From Albugo candida (taxonomy: Eukaryota; Oomycota; Peronosporomycetes; Albuginales; Albuginaceae), in NCBI GenBank assembly GCA_905220665.1, contig CAJNAR010000025.1:124001-188000 (forward strand): DNA of 64,000 bases, written 5' to 3'. The position numbers were made by a program, and so were the translations under genes. A model generated the notes under the pieces. The model ran no database searches, had not been told where the DNA came from, and saw nothing but the letters and a program-made list of their open reading frames with translations. Shown here in pieces: positions 22,555-34,254 of the stretch (position 1 is the first letter of the stretch; each line of letters begins with the position of its first letter).

Positions 22555-24383
22555 TACACCACTCGTCTATTCAGTCGTCATAGTGACTTTCTACAGCTAT
22601 CAGCTTATTTGGTCAATTTTCGGACAGTCTGGAGCGTGGACGGAAAGGCTTGATACGAATATTTCCACTTTTGTGTGTCTCTTATGCAATTTAAACTGCA
22701 TTCCAGGCATGATTTGGAGCCATTACATCGCAATTGCACTAGTCTTCTTACAATTCCTCCATTGTAGTAAAATTCTAGCATCTAGTTGACTACCATCCCC
22801 AAACACACCATCAATTGACTCACCAAATGCTTTATAAAATAGCTCCGTTTGATTAGCAGAACGATCCTAAACACTTGGTTGTCACTAAAATGTTTATTAT
22901 TCACAAGTGAGCTGTCTAATCTTCGCCCTCACTACGTCTAAGTCAGGATTAGGAGTAAATATGTGAATTTTTGCCACCGAAAAGAAATTGATGACTGGCG
23001 TGCGTGTAAAGAAATAACAAAAAGAGGCTTTTTGGTGTGCTGGATCAGGTTACCCTCATCCACAACAAAGCAACCTTTCGTCGTAGCGCTGCCATTGAAA
23101 CACCGAAAGTGAGACCTAAAGTGTAGATTTTGTAAAAGCTGAAATCGTGTTGACTGCAAATTGATGGTCATTAGCATACGCTCGTATTGCGCCACACAAA
23201 AGAGAGGCATCGGTGCTTGCAATACCATCCAGAACAACTCCCTTAACGGACGCCTTTCAGCACATAGTACATCATGCAAGGAAATGGGGTAAGAACTTGC
23301 GAGCATTATTGTACCGTCAGATTGTTGTAATCTGTTGCAAACACTTTGTTACGCTACGGACATGCTGTGGTCGCATTATTGTCCACTTCTGTCGTTTTGA
23401 ACACTCGCTCGCTTATACCAATCAGTGTGCCATTCAGTTACAAATTCAAGATTGGGTCGAGATAGTTGAGATTCTGATAGTTTGCAACGAATAAAAATAT
23501 CTTTTTCTGGGTGTGTTTGATATGGCTTTGCTTTCGTGTCGTGAGTCTGATGCTTATCTTTGGTAAATCCCAATGTTCGCTAACCTACCTTGAGCCAATT
23601 CCACTATGCACGTTGTTTTCTTACGCCTTTCATATGAGGCTAGAAGCACGTGTACTTGCATGAAAGATACATAAAATATTCTGAGCAAATGACATGGAAG
23701 CTTCTACGTATTTAGTCACCTAGTGTGTCAACCCCGTAGACATAGCTTCGTGCTAGCGTTGTTCGCATTCATCCGGTTGGGCTTGCTAATCCTAACGCTG
23801 AAGGATACACTGGTGCAGAAATCTGCGAGGTGATGCAGGATAATGCTTCGATGCACTTGTGCATCCACTGCAGAGGTCTCAACGAGAATCTGTGTCGATT
23901 GTTAGATGTTCCGTTCCACCTAATGAGTGTGATTGTCGTCGGCTAAAAGGCTCGTTAACGCGCTAATGACTGTTGCATGTGCATATTTGATGATACTCGA
24001 GCAAATCACCCATCCCACGAATCATGCATTTCATAGCATCTCAAAAATCAAATTTCAAGGTTACGTGTGTCCATCTCAATAAGCTGGATGGGTGGAAGCC
24101 AAGTTTCGTTTCACCTCGAGAAATTGCATCAGATATCTCAATTACGCAGACAACACTTCACTGCCAAATCGACAATGCAATGACGACGTAATGACAATCC
24201 TTCGTTCGCTCTTTCTCGATTCGACACAGGTATCATGTTAGTCACGATGCACCGGTGAAGGTCAAGGAAATATTTCTTTTTTATCACTTTCTCTCAATCG
24301 GCCTTAACACATCTCGTCTTTGATGATTTGAACGCATCACTTGACCTCTCTATCAATGAATCCAGTGATTTTAGACAGCTTGC
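22555..24383. other. Spacer between the duplicated units
   Basis: Holds no gene I can support. Frames up to 122 codons (22938-23306 minus) lack recognisable domains and are probably chance or relic sequence. Confidence 0.4.
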
Positions 24384-26303
24384 CTACGGCGTGGTCGCTA
24401 CATGTAGTCCTCACCGTGCATGACATGGCTTACCCTTGTGGATGATAAAGTAATGCTCTCAAGCGAGGTCGTGTATATCTATTTTGTAAAATCTGCCAAG
24501 AGGTGCTTGCAGACAGCACAACGAAATATTATACTGTAGCACCTCACATTTTGCAATCGCTGGACTCCATTTCGTGTTCGATCATATTATATGAAGGAAT
24601 GCTGTGCCCGGAGCATGGAAAATCAAGACCCGCAGTATCCCCTCGCTTACGGCCTGTGGTAATGACCAGACTGCAACACTACTACTAAGCCATTGCCTGC
24701 GATACCAGGATAGTAGAACTAGCTAGTTATGTCATCTCGTATTCATTACGATGCAGGAAACATTTTTTCTACAGTTGTTCAGCTGCACGCATTGCGATGC
24801 CGGTAACGAATCAGAATAAATCCAAACATTCAAATATAACTTTTCTTGCGAGCTGAATCAACGCAAAGCTTTTGAATGAAAGAAAATGCAAGATTGGCTT
24901 AAACGATTACTTGAGTCCTCAAACAACGCAACTGAATATTATATGTAGTTTGCAGCTAAGTGAAGCTTCAAGACCAATTGCAGACTCAAGGTGGAGAAGC
25001 CATGAGATGCATGTTCTCATATTGATCAAAAGTTCAAGTCTGTATCGCAATAAATTATAGCGAGCTACCAGTTTTGATCGATTTCACCACAACACAAAAG
25101 TATCAGCTTTTTCATGCTAATGGTTGAGTCCAACCGAGGGCCTAGGAGAGAGCGGATGTGCTGATATCGATGCTCTTGCTGTAGCCTTGACCATCTCATC
25201 AAGCATTGTTGAATAGGTTTGACCTCAACGATATCTACAGCATGAATGGTTCAGGCCCGCATCGTCCTATGCTAGTGTGCTAGCATACCACTCTTTATCC
25301 TTGCGCTGACCGGATCAATGCACTTATCTGGGCAATGGTGATAGCAGTGACAAACTACCACCCTGTAATATTGGCATTTGTATCATCGCGCTGCTTCGAA
25401 ACATCAATCGCAATTGATACAAGACCAAAAACCAGCCACCTACGGCTATTGCTTTCTTGTGAGTCTGGTTGAGATGGTTCAAGACAAAATCGCAACGAAG
25501 GAAAGATCGTCTATTTTCGGACAAACGCCCCGCACACACAGTCTATAAATGTGCTTTCTCTTCTAGGAAATCTAGTCTTTGAACTACCACCAGACACCAC
25601 ATTTAATGTTTGATCTACAATGCTGATATGATCAATCCTTGACAAGTCATTATCGCTAAATACTCATCCGCGGATGATACAAGGATTTATCAACAACAAC
25701 GAGATTCCTAATAATCACCGCAAAAATCATTGATAAGTCAGGAATTGTTCAAGAGCTGGTGAGTAAGTACACAAGAATTCTTATCCAGAAATGTATATAT
25801 ACCTAAGTTCTCAAACATCTATCAAAAAGAGCATACGCTTGATAACTCGTGCGGCAAGCTTACGAGTGTCTTGCATCAGGATTAATTAACATTAATTAAC
25901 GCAACTCTGTTTTGTAAATTAAAGTGATAGTGGTACCTATAGTTGCATCAAATCGTAAACGAAGGGAAATCTGGCAAAAGCTTGAATCCTTGAAACGAAT
26001 CGTCAAGTCCGCTTACAAATCCACTGCTGCACGACTAATGGAAATAGATCCCTTTTTGTCATGAGGTATCGATCTTATTCAATCTATGCATTCAGCCAAA
26101 TTCTACTTGAGCACCGAGAACACGTCTTCCAGAACGCAAGTCTTATATCATCGTATAGAACTGCATTATCTAGAGAAAAAAATCTCCAGTTTTTACACCG
26201 GTCATGAAAAAATTCAGTATGATCAAATTTGGACCAGCCGCATTCTGACATTTTGTACGAGTAATATCGTTGATAGTATAAGCTCATAATACAATAAGAG
26301 TAG
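24384..26303. other. Non-coding upstream block of unit B
   Basis: Equivalent of 17371-19497. Only short frames, not conserved between the two units. It should contain the promoter of mannosidase copy 3. Confidence 0.45.
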
Positions 26304-29300
26304 ATGAAATACATCTCGATGCTCGGATCAAATATACTGGTGTTGTTGTTCTTCATGCCACATACACATAGCGTCCTATTCACTGGATTGGCAGGCCGAT
26401 CGATAGCAAAACAGTTGCAAGATTCGATAGCATCCACAGCGTGCCAATCTTTCCATAAGAGCGGTGATTTGTGGCACTACGAATGGTGTTTTAATCGACA
26501 CGTTCGACAGTACCGTCGATATGAGCAAAATAATTCCGTGCAAAGTTTGATTATAGGGAAATATATGCACTATGAAAGCCGAACATATCATATCACGTCA
26601 CTTCCTGGCAACGTGTCTACAAATACGTATTATCTAAGTCAAAATTTCACGCAGGGGGACGATTGTACGTCGGAAAATCATATTTTGCCTCAAAGAGCTA
26701 CTGATATTCGCTTTAAATGCTGTGGCTCTGCAAGCAATGGCACGTTCATCGAGTCAGTAGAAGAGTCAACGTCATGCTCACATATACTTTGGATGTGCAC
26801 ACCAATTGTATGCGAACTAGAAGGCGAGACATTTGTGGAAGCTAATGGAATGGAAGAAGAAGAACGGTTGGAATGGCTTCAGATTGTAAAGGATATGTTT
26901 TATCACGCATACCACGGCTATATGGAGCATGCTTTTCCATCTGATAATTTACTACCGCTAACCTGTCGTGGTGGTGAGTTTGCCCTGAGTAAAATTCCAT
27001 TACTGACATTGATCGATGCATTGGATATGCTTGCGATATTGGAAGATAGAGTTGAATTTGAGCGTGGTGTCCGATACGTTATAGAACACTCGAATTTTGA
27101 CATCGATGAGAATGTTTCGGTCTTTGAAACGACGATTCGAGTCCTCGGAGGTCTATTGTCTGCTCATATGTTTGCTATCAACAAACGTTTGGCCTTACTG
27201 CCCAACGGAATGTACAAAAATGAGCTGCTCACACTTGCTATTAACATCGCAGATCGACTGATGCCAGCATTTCAGTCAAATAGCGGAATTCCATATGGAA
27301 CCGTGAATTTGCGTCGAGGTGTACCGATTGGTGAGACAACAATTGCAAGTTCCGCTGGAGCAGGTTCACTCACGATGGAGTTTACAATGCTGAGTGCTTT
27401 AACTGGAGACATCAAGTATGCCAACGCTTCGCGCGTTGCCGCGCGGGCTCTCAACGCAAGTCGCTCCAGCATGGGTCTTCTGGGAAAGCATATTGATAAT
27501 CGGAATGGTGACTGGTACGAGACGCTATCGGGTCCAGGATCCAATTCTGATAGCGTTTACGAATACTTTTTGAAGATGTATATGAATTTTGGCGATGTCG
27601 AGTTTTTACACATATTTGAAGAACTGTATGATGCAATCATGACCTACAACCGAGTGGGCGATTGGTTCTTTGACATGAACATGTATGATGAATCACAAAT
27701 ACGCAGGAGTCAAATGATCTTTGAAAACTTAGTGGCATTTTTTCCGGGGTTGCAGGTAGCTTTTGGTCAGCTTTCAGCAGCTTCTAACTCCTTAAATGCT
27801 TTCCATAAAGTCTGGCGAGAGTTGGGGTTTACCCCTGAGCGTTTTGATGTGCAATCTTGGGATCTTCAGTGGAATCGCCGAGACTATGTGCTTCGACCAG
27901 AGCTTGCAGAATCTACATTCTACATGCACGAAGCCACACAAGACTCTTCTTGGTTACGTGCAGGAGCTCATATTGTTGAGTCGATTGAAAACCATTGCAA
28001 GACTGATTGCGGTTATGCAAGCGTCAAAGATGTGAAAACAAAATCATTGAAGGATGAAATGCCGTCATTTTTCCTTGCAGAAACGTGCAAGTATTTGTAT
28101 CTTTTATTCAACACCAGCAGCTTCATACGAAATGGAAACTTTGTGTTCACAACGGAGGCTCATCCATTTCCGATCTCTCAGGTGACTGCTGGCTTGGAGC
28201 TTATTCAAAAGCTGGTGAAATCAAAGTCGGGTACGCTCACAGATCGGAATGATGATACTTGCTCGGAAGCTCCATTCTGGCTTGCTTATTCGTATCAGGA
28301 AGATTACCATGTCATTACTGAAAAGGAGAATACTAGACTATACGATGAGGCGTTTTATCCATGGAGCTCATGTGAGCTGCATACTAAAAAGAAGTCGTCG
28401 AAAGTTGTACAAAGTCATGTCGTCAATGGAGGTGAAAAACTTGGAGACTTTTACGTGCATCGAGTGGGTCAATTTACTCGGGTGACACAAGAGCAGACGC
28501 AACAGTGGATCGACTTTGTCCGTTATGGTCAGAATCAGTTGCTAGTTGCAATGATGCCCGCACAAGAGCTAATAACGACGTCGAATTCGGGCATTAGTAA
28601 GGCTCCATTGGTACCCGTATACCGAACATTTCAGCTGCATACGGCACCATCGACGGTGATCAAGTTGCTCAGTTTCACTTGCTCCGTACAAGTTTTGCTG
28701 GATTTGAAAAGTTTGAATAAAGAACATCACGACGAAACGACCGCGTTCCGATTTCCTTGTATGCAGAGCAAATTTGGAGGCTATTCTTTCTTACCTCACA
28801 GCATCGCATTTGCAATGGCCGGTCTGGTAATTGCAGACCCTATAGACGCATGTACTACGCTTCAAGGAAATCATTACCGTGGAAAATACGTGCTCGCAAA
28901 TCAAGTGAAATGTTCTTACGAAGAGAAATCAGCAAATGTAGATGCATCCGGCGCATTCGGCTTGCTTATTTGGATTGCAGAAAAGCTCGAAACGGACATT
29001 GACGATGTATTGGTCGAAGTATGGACATCAAACCGCCCCGATGGCACAAAGTTTCCCGATAATATCACAATTCCCATCATCATGGTATCTCATAGTCTCG
29101 GCAAATGGCTTGATTCTATCAAAGATACTGACATTGGTATTCGGTTGGATTTGGAGACATTTGTCTATTCCAACTTTGATATCTCACAACTTTGGCAAAT
29201 GAAATCGCAAGACAGAGAGGACGATCTTTTTTTTATGATCAGTGCGAAACATTACGACAAGGTTTGGCTATGTGGGCCGCAATGGAGCGTTGAAGTCAAA
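24384..29300. repeat. Segmental duplication, unit B
   Basis: Partner of unit A: about 1.9 kb of upstream non-coding DNA plus mannosidase copy 3. Around the gene start the two units are nearly identical; farther upstream they differ by many substitutions and indels, and they diverge again in the last 200 bp of the coding region. Confidence 0.8.
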
Positions 29301-29360
29301 TTATCCGCTACTTCCGTAATTGCGATTCTCGAGAACGCGCCTTCAACCAACGACCAATGA
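26304..29360 (+). CDS. MRH-GH47-PA fusion: EDEM-like alpha-mannosidase, copy 3
   Basis: Intronless, 1018 residues, same order as copy 2: signal peptide, MRH, GH47, PA. The first roughly 325 residues are almost identical to copy 2. From about 325 to 420 it resembles copy 1 instead, sharing IPYGTVNLRRGVPIGETTIA and GLLGKHID. The last 80 or so residues differ from both, ending without the RSFNIS block the other two share. GH47 catalytic signatures are kept (VFETTIR, NSDSVYEY, LRPELAES, FTTEAH), as is the pocket Glu of the MRH domain; the pocket Tyr is His here too. Same predicted role as its paralogues in ER glycoprotein quality control. Confidence 0.92.
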   Translation: MKYISMLGSNILVLLFFMPHTHSVLFTGLAGRSIAKQLQDSIASTACQSFHKSGDLWHYEWCFNRHVRQYRRYEQNNSVQSLIIGKYMHYESRTYHITSLPGNVSTNTYYLSQNFTQGDDCTSENHILPQRATDIRFKCCGSASNGTFIESVEESTSCSHILWMCTPIVCELEGETFVEANGMEEEERLEWLQIVKDMFYHAYHGYMEHAFPSDNLLPLTCRGGEFALSKIPLLTLIDALDMLAILEDRVEFERGVRYVIEHSNFDIDENVSVFETTIRVLGGLLSAHMFAINKRLALLPNGMYKNELLTLAINIADRLMPAFQSNSGIPYGTVNLRRGVPIGETTIASSAGAGSLTMEFTMLSALTGDIKYANASRVAARALNASRSSMGLLGKHIDNRNGDWYETLSGPGSNSDSVYEYFLKMYMNFGDVEFLHIFEELYDAIMTYNRVGDWFFDMNMYDESQIRRSQMIFENLVAFFPGLQVAFGQLSAASNSLNAFHKVWRELGFTPERFDVQSWDLQWNRRDYVLRPELAESTFYMHEATQDSSWLRAGAHIVESIENHCKTDCGYASVKDVKTKSLKDEMPSFFLAETCKYLYLLFNTSSFIRNGNFVFTTEAHPFPISQVTAGLELIQKLVKSKSGTLTDRNDDTCSEAPFWLAYSYQEDYHVITEKENTRLYDEAFYPWSSCELHTKKKSSKVVQSHVVNGGEKLGDFYVHRVGQFTRVTQEQTQQWIDFVRYGQNQLLVAMMPAQELITTSNSGISKAPLVPVYRTFQLHTAPSTVIKLLSFTCSVQVLLDLKSLNKEHHDETTAFRFPCMQSKFGGYSFLPHSIAFAMAGLVIADPIDACTTLQGNHYRGKYVLANQVKCSYEEKSANVDASGAFGLLIWIAEKLETDIDDVLVEVWTSNRPDGTKFPDNITIPIIMVSHSLGKWLDSIKDTDIGIRLDLETFVYSNFDISQLWQMKSQDREDDLFFMISAKHYDKVWLCGPQWSVEVKLSATSVIAILENAPSTNDQ

Positions 29361-29417
29361 ACAGTACAATACGGTAGTGCGTCAATGGTCTAGGATCAGA
29401 TTGATTTAATTTGAACA

Positions 29418-30887
29418 ATGAATGAATGTAAGCAATGGCACAGCGATTCAGAGCCATCGACATCGCGAGTTTTAGATCTGAACTCAAAACCCATACATTC
29501 TGCTTCCACGAAATCTCTTCTCGGAGTGTCGTTATCATCAAACTGTATTGAGAATCGATTTCATGCCAATTCAGTGAAATGGATCTTATTCAGTGTGATT
29601 GGCGGTATGATATACGGCTACAACGTCAGGCAAGTCAGTTGAGCTCACTCTTATTTCTCAATCAAATTGTGTATTTTATAGTTTAGCGGCTGTCTTACCG
29701 TACATTCAAACCACGCTTGAGCTCTCTTCCACCCAGCAAGAAATCACAAGTGCGATGGCGACATTTAGTGATGCGATTTCCATGCTCTTCGCTGGTGTAC
29801 TTGCAGATACATTCGGACGTCGACCAACAGCGATTGTAGCATGCGTTTTCTCCATAATTGGGGCTATTGGCGCGAGTCTTTTTAATCCGAGTGTCACGAC
29901 ACTAATGCTGTTCAGATTCATCACAGGAGTCGGAAATGGGATTTCGATTCTCCTTCTTCCAATGTACATAAGCGAATGTGTGGATGCTTCATCTCGTGGT
30001 CGATTGCTGTCTTGTTATCAGTTGGGGTATGTTTCTTGGCGATAAAATACTTCCCTGCTGATGATACATTTCGCAGTGTGAGCACTGGATGCACGCTACC
30101 GTATGTGTATATGGCGTTGGATCAAAATTGGCGTCGATGCTTGGCTTGTGGCAGTTTACCCGCTGTGTATATTCTTATAAGCTTTGCACACGTTTTTCCA
30201 GAAAGCGTTCATTGGAGTCGGATAGCCGAAGTCCCTTCTACTCGCGGCAGTGATTCACTGACGCTCACTGCAGCCTCCGAGCTCGTGGTTGGAATCCTTT
30301 TGGCATATGTCAACAACTGCATTGATGCGCCATTGTTCTATGGACCCCAAATTGTCGCAAGTGCTCTTCCAAGCTACACCCGACAAGATGCAAATATCTT
30401 TGGGCTTGTATCGAGTCTGATTGGAATTCTAGCGGTACTCGTTGCTGGGTACTCGCTAGTCAATCAGTATCCTCGTCGGCAGCTTTATTTGATCTGTCTA
30501 TTCCTGGTCGTCTGTTGTTTTCTTGTATTGAGCGTCATTTTCGCAGTATACTCCAATCCAGTCAACCTTGTTCAGCATCAGGTCGCGATAATCATCCTTT
30601 TGGTCACTTTCGTCATGCTCAATGTGGTTTCCATCGTCGGCCCGGGCATTCTCTTTGTAGTGATTCTCAGCGAGTTGTTCCATCAAACACCCAAACGAGC
30701 TACATACACCAGCTGGTGCACGTTTGCAATGTCATTTTTCTCTTTGGTTATCAATGGGACGCTGCTGACGCTTTTCGATTTACTCGGTGTATCAATCACA
30801 TTGGCTGGTTACGGTTGCACGTACGCTCTGTGCTTTGCGGTCTTTTACAAATGTCTTCCGGATTCCAAAAATCGTCAACTGATCTGA
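29418..30887 (+). CDS. MFS sugar-porter family transporter (3 exons)
   Basis: Model join(29418..29629, 29682..30026, 30077..30887), 455 residues. Intron 1 (52 bp) starts GCAAGT and ends TAG; intron 2 (50 bp) is GTATGT...CAG. Splicing restores YGYNVSLAAVLPYI and CYQLGVSTG, both typical of sugar porters (PF00083). Family signatures follow: ADTFGRRP in the loop after the second helix, FRFITGVGNG, SSRGRL, NWRRCLACG, FPESVHW (PESPRW-like) before the central loop and PDSKNR (PETKG-like) at the end. About 12 membrane helices are predicted by eye. The central loop is short. The probable substrate is a hexose or polyol, but the sequence does not tell. Its stop lies 8 bp from the stop of the convergent coiled-coil gene. 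Confidence 0.88.
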
Positions 30888-30895
30888 CGCAATGT

Positions 30896-33800
30896 TCAAG
30901 GCCGCATAAAGTCTCTCACATCATCTTGCTTGACTTTCTTCTTGTAGAATTCCTTTTGGTGTTGCAACTTTACATTTTCCGTCATCAAATGCGCCAAATG
31001 TTCTTGCAATACATCAACTTTTATTCCTTTTCGGTCATCGTCGAGTAGCTTGAGTACAGCCTTTCTATGTTTCGATACCTCCGCGCTTTTTCGTGGCATG
31101 TTGGAGGCTTGCATCGGGCCTTGTGGTTGAGTTTCCATCTGGAGCGCCTTTAGCCGAGACTTGACGTCGTTGTACCTCTTTTTCCACTCGGCTTTCAGTC
31201 TGTCGATCGATTTGGCTGCTTTTTCTTTATGGGCTTCAAGTCTACACTTCAAGAGCTCGTTCTCTTCCTCTATGGCAGCACTATCAACACTTTTTAAAGC
31301 TTGTAGCTGTCGAATGTATTGAATGATGCGCCGAATGAGTGCCGAGCCTTCCAAGTCCTTTGCGTTGAATGGAAGATCGACCTTTTCCAGCTCTTTATAT
31401 AGCATCGTTGACTCGTGGTGAGGTTGAGCCTTCTCAGCCAACAGCCTAGAGTAATCGTGATTTACAGTATCCAGTCGTTCAAACAAGCATTTTGTCTGCT
31501 GTTCCATGGCGAATTTCTGATCCTCAGAAGCCTTAAGTGCATCTTTGACTTCACGTAGCCGATGTTTCATCTTGGACACATGTGTCTCCAGTTTGATTCG
31601 GGCTGAATCGGTCAGTACGCCTTGTTTACGCTCTTCTGATATAGCATCTCGTTTCTCTTCCAAAGCTTCACATCGTGTTTCTGCGGCTTTTAATGCTTTC
31701 TGTAGCCGTTGACACTCCTTTTTGAAGAAAGGCTTTTCATCATATTCAATAGCCTTCTGCTCATTTTTTCTGTTCAGATCGTCCACGTGCTGCTCGTATT
31801 CGAAGACTTGTTGTGTCATTTCGCGGATATCGCGAGTTGCGTGCTCAAGTTGACGCTCCAGCTTATCCTTTTCCAAACAAAGATCATCACGAGCTTTACG
31901 CAGCGCCTCGTTTTCTTTCTGCAGTGAGTTCAACCGCTCTTCAGCCCACTCGATCTTGGACGGGTTGACCTCAGCGTGATAGCTTAGCTGCTCGAGGACT
32001 TGTTCTTTCTCCTCTTGCAGTTGTAAGATTTCTTCTTCCATCTCAATCGCCCGGGCTTCCAGTCGTTGATTCATACTTTCCTGCTCTTCGATTCGCTTTG
32101 AAAGACCGTTTTGTGTGTTTTCATTTTCAGCACAAAGTCGTTCAAAGTCGCCTTCCCGTTGTTGATGGATGCTCACAGTGGAAGTCAACTGCTCACATTC
32201 GGCTTTCAGGAGCGATATTTCTTTCATCGCAAGCTCCAAATCTTGATGATACACGTCGATGTGCTCCTGAAGTGTCGAGTTGGCTGCAGATAATTTCTCG
32301 ATTTCTTCATTCTGCGCTGAAACTTGTCGATCGACTTGCTCTATCACTCCACTTCGATATTGCAACGCTTTCTGTGCCATTCGTAAAACAGTATTTGTTT
32401 CTTGTGTAGAAGTAAGGGGTTTTCCTTCCAGTAATTCGAGCATTTGCGCAATCGTCTCAGTTTTTTCACGCACTACAGCTTCTAATTCTTGACAATTGTG
32501 TCTCAGAGACTGAAATTCACGTTCGGCTTGCCTCAGGTTTTCTTGGGCAGTGTTATTCTCCGCATTCAGTGCTTCTTGTGTCTGGACATTCACTTCAAGA
32601 TCCTTCACGAGCTGACTTTGCATTTGTTTTCCATACTGCTCCGCGTTTTCATATTTGCTCCTCCAAAATGTCACTTGTTTCTGGAACTCGGATGCCAATT
32701 CTGTGCGTTCTTCATCCAATTTCTGAGTGTAGAGGACTTCCAATTGTGAGCGGTTGTTCCTCTCCGCGGTCAATTGGTCATGGAACGCACCGGCTTCCCT
32801 TCGTATTTGCTCATTCTGAGCTCGCTCTTGCTGTAGTGAGCTTTGCAATTGTTGCAGCTGCTGTTCGAGAACATTCATTTCCTGTTGTCGTCGTGATAGT
32901 AAATGGTTATAGTGAGCTTTGAGTGCCTCGACATTTCCAAGATTTTGATCATTATTCTGCAAGATCGATTGCAACCGCTGGTAAGCTTCTTCTTTTGCAG
33001 CAGTGACCTCGTGACATCGTGACTCCAAAGCTCTTCCCTCAGCCATCAGATCTTTCACCTTTTGATGCTCCTGTTCTGCAAGTTGCTTCCATGTCTCATT
33101 ATCACATTGCAGCCGCGCTACTTCACTCTTTGCATTTTGCCATTCGACATGTTTATCTTCCAATTTCGCGAGCGTTCGATCGAGCTGTTCTTGAGCTTGT
33201 TCTAATTTCTGTAACGTCGTCTCAACATGTTGGTGACTTTGCTCCATCTGTTGATGCGCCTTTACAAGCTCATTCGATAAGCGCGTGACTTCACGATCCT
33301 TTTCGATTTTATCCTGCTCCATCCGATTGCATTGGGAGTTCCATGCGTCCCTGCTTTTCTCAACTTCCGTGAGCGCGCGTTCTCGGTCTTTTAGTAGCCC
33401 GACATGTTGGTGACTTTGCTCCATCTGCTGATGCGCCTTTGCAAGCTCATTCGATAAACGCGTGATTTCACGATCCTTTTCGATTCTATTCTGCTCCATC
33501 CGATTGCATTGAGAATTCCATGCATTCTTGTCCTTTTCAGCTTCTTCAAGCGCGCGATCCCTCACCTTTAGTAGCCCATTCAGGTGATCGACCTGCTGCT
33601 TCAGTTCGGACGCAGTAGACGATGTTTGACTTTGTTGCTGTAATTTCTGTTCAGCGTGTTCAAGTTGTCGAAGTGTGAGGTTGTATCGATCTTCCCACCG
33701 CTGCTTTTCCATATTGCTGTTTTTCAATAAGATTTCGTTCTTTTTCAACGACTGTGCAAATGTGTAAGAGTTGTGGTAAGGAGATTGACAGCCAAAAGCT

Positions 33801-34254
33801 GAAGCAACGTACTTGTTTCATACTGCTCAGCATCTCTAACTGCTGATTTAATTCCGACATATTGAGATTGAGTTCATTCATCTGAAAAATCGTCCGAGAA
33901 GTAAATTATCAGAATCAGACGTGAATCAGATCAGGACTGTAGCTGTACCTTCCAAGTATCCCAATGGCGCTTTTGAGATTGGATCACTTTCCCGACTTCC
34001 TGTACTTTCTTGAGGATGTGAGGAATTAGAGGATGTTTCTGCTCGTTTTCTTGCTTGAAACACACATTGTATCACTTGGCTGGTACGAGGAAGAAAGGTG
34101 GAAGCGATGAGCGTACTAGAAATTTGTAAAGATCTCCATATTGCGAGAGTTGCTTGTCGACTTGGTTCGGAGAAAGCTGTTGATTCGGATCAATATTTTC
34201 TTGATCAGTCAATCGATGCGGTCGTCTGGCGTAGTCGTCATTGCAGAAGGGCAT
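30896..34254 (-). CDS. Long coiled-coil protein (4 exons)
   Basis: Model complement(join(30896..33751, 33813..33881, 33949..34053, 34117..34254)), about 1055 residues. The introns are 61, 67 and 63 bp with GT donors and AG acceptors. The 34054 acceptor could instead be 12 nt downstream, since CAAG and GCAG both keep frame. The start MPFCNDDY is chosen because exon 1 is open and in phase. Apart from a short Asn/Gln-rich head, almost the whole protein is charged heptad-rich coiled coil. Two adjacent 59-residue repeats (each with AWNSQCNRMEQ and RLSNEL) lie near residues 145-260. I cannot assign a family. Centrosome, basal-body or tether roles are common for such proteins but are not shown here. 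Confidence 0.75.

Noticed and set aside
22938..23306. 122-codon minus-strand frame between the duplicated units
   Set aside because: No recognisable domain, no signal peptide, atypical composition, and not repeated in the partner unit.
32098..32409. Plus-strand frames of about 100 codons
   Set aside because: Antisense shadows of the coiled-coil gene, with no domain of their own.
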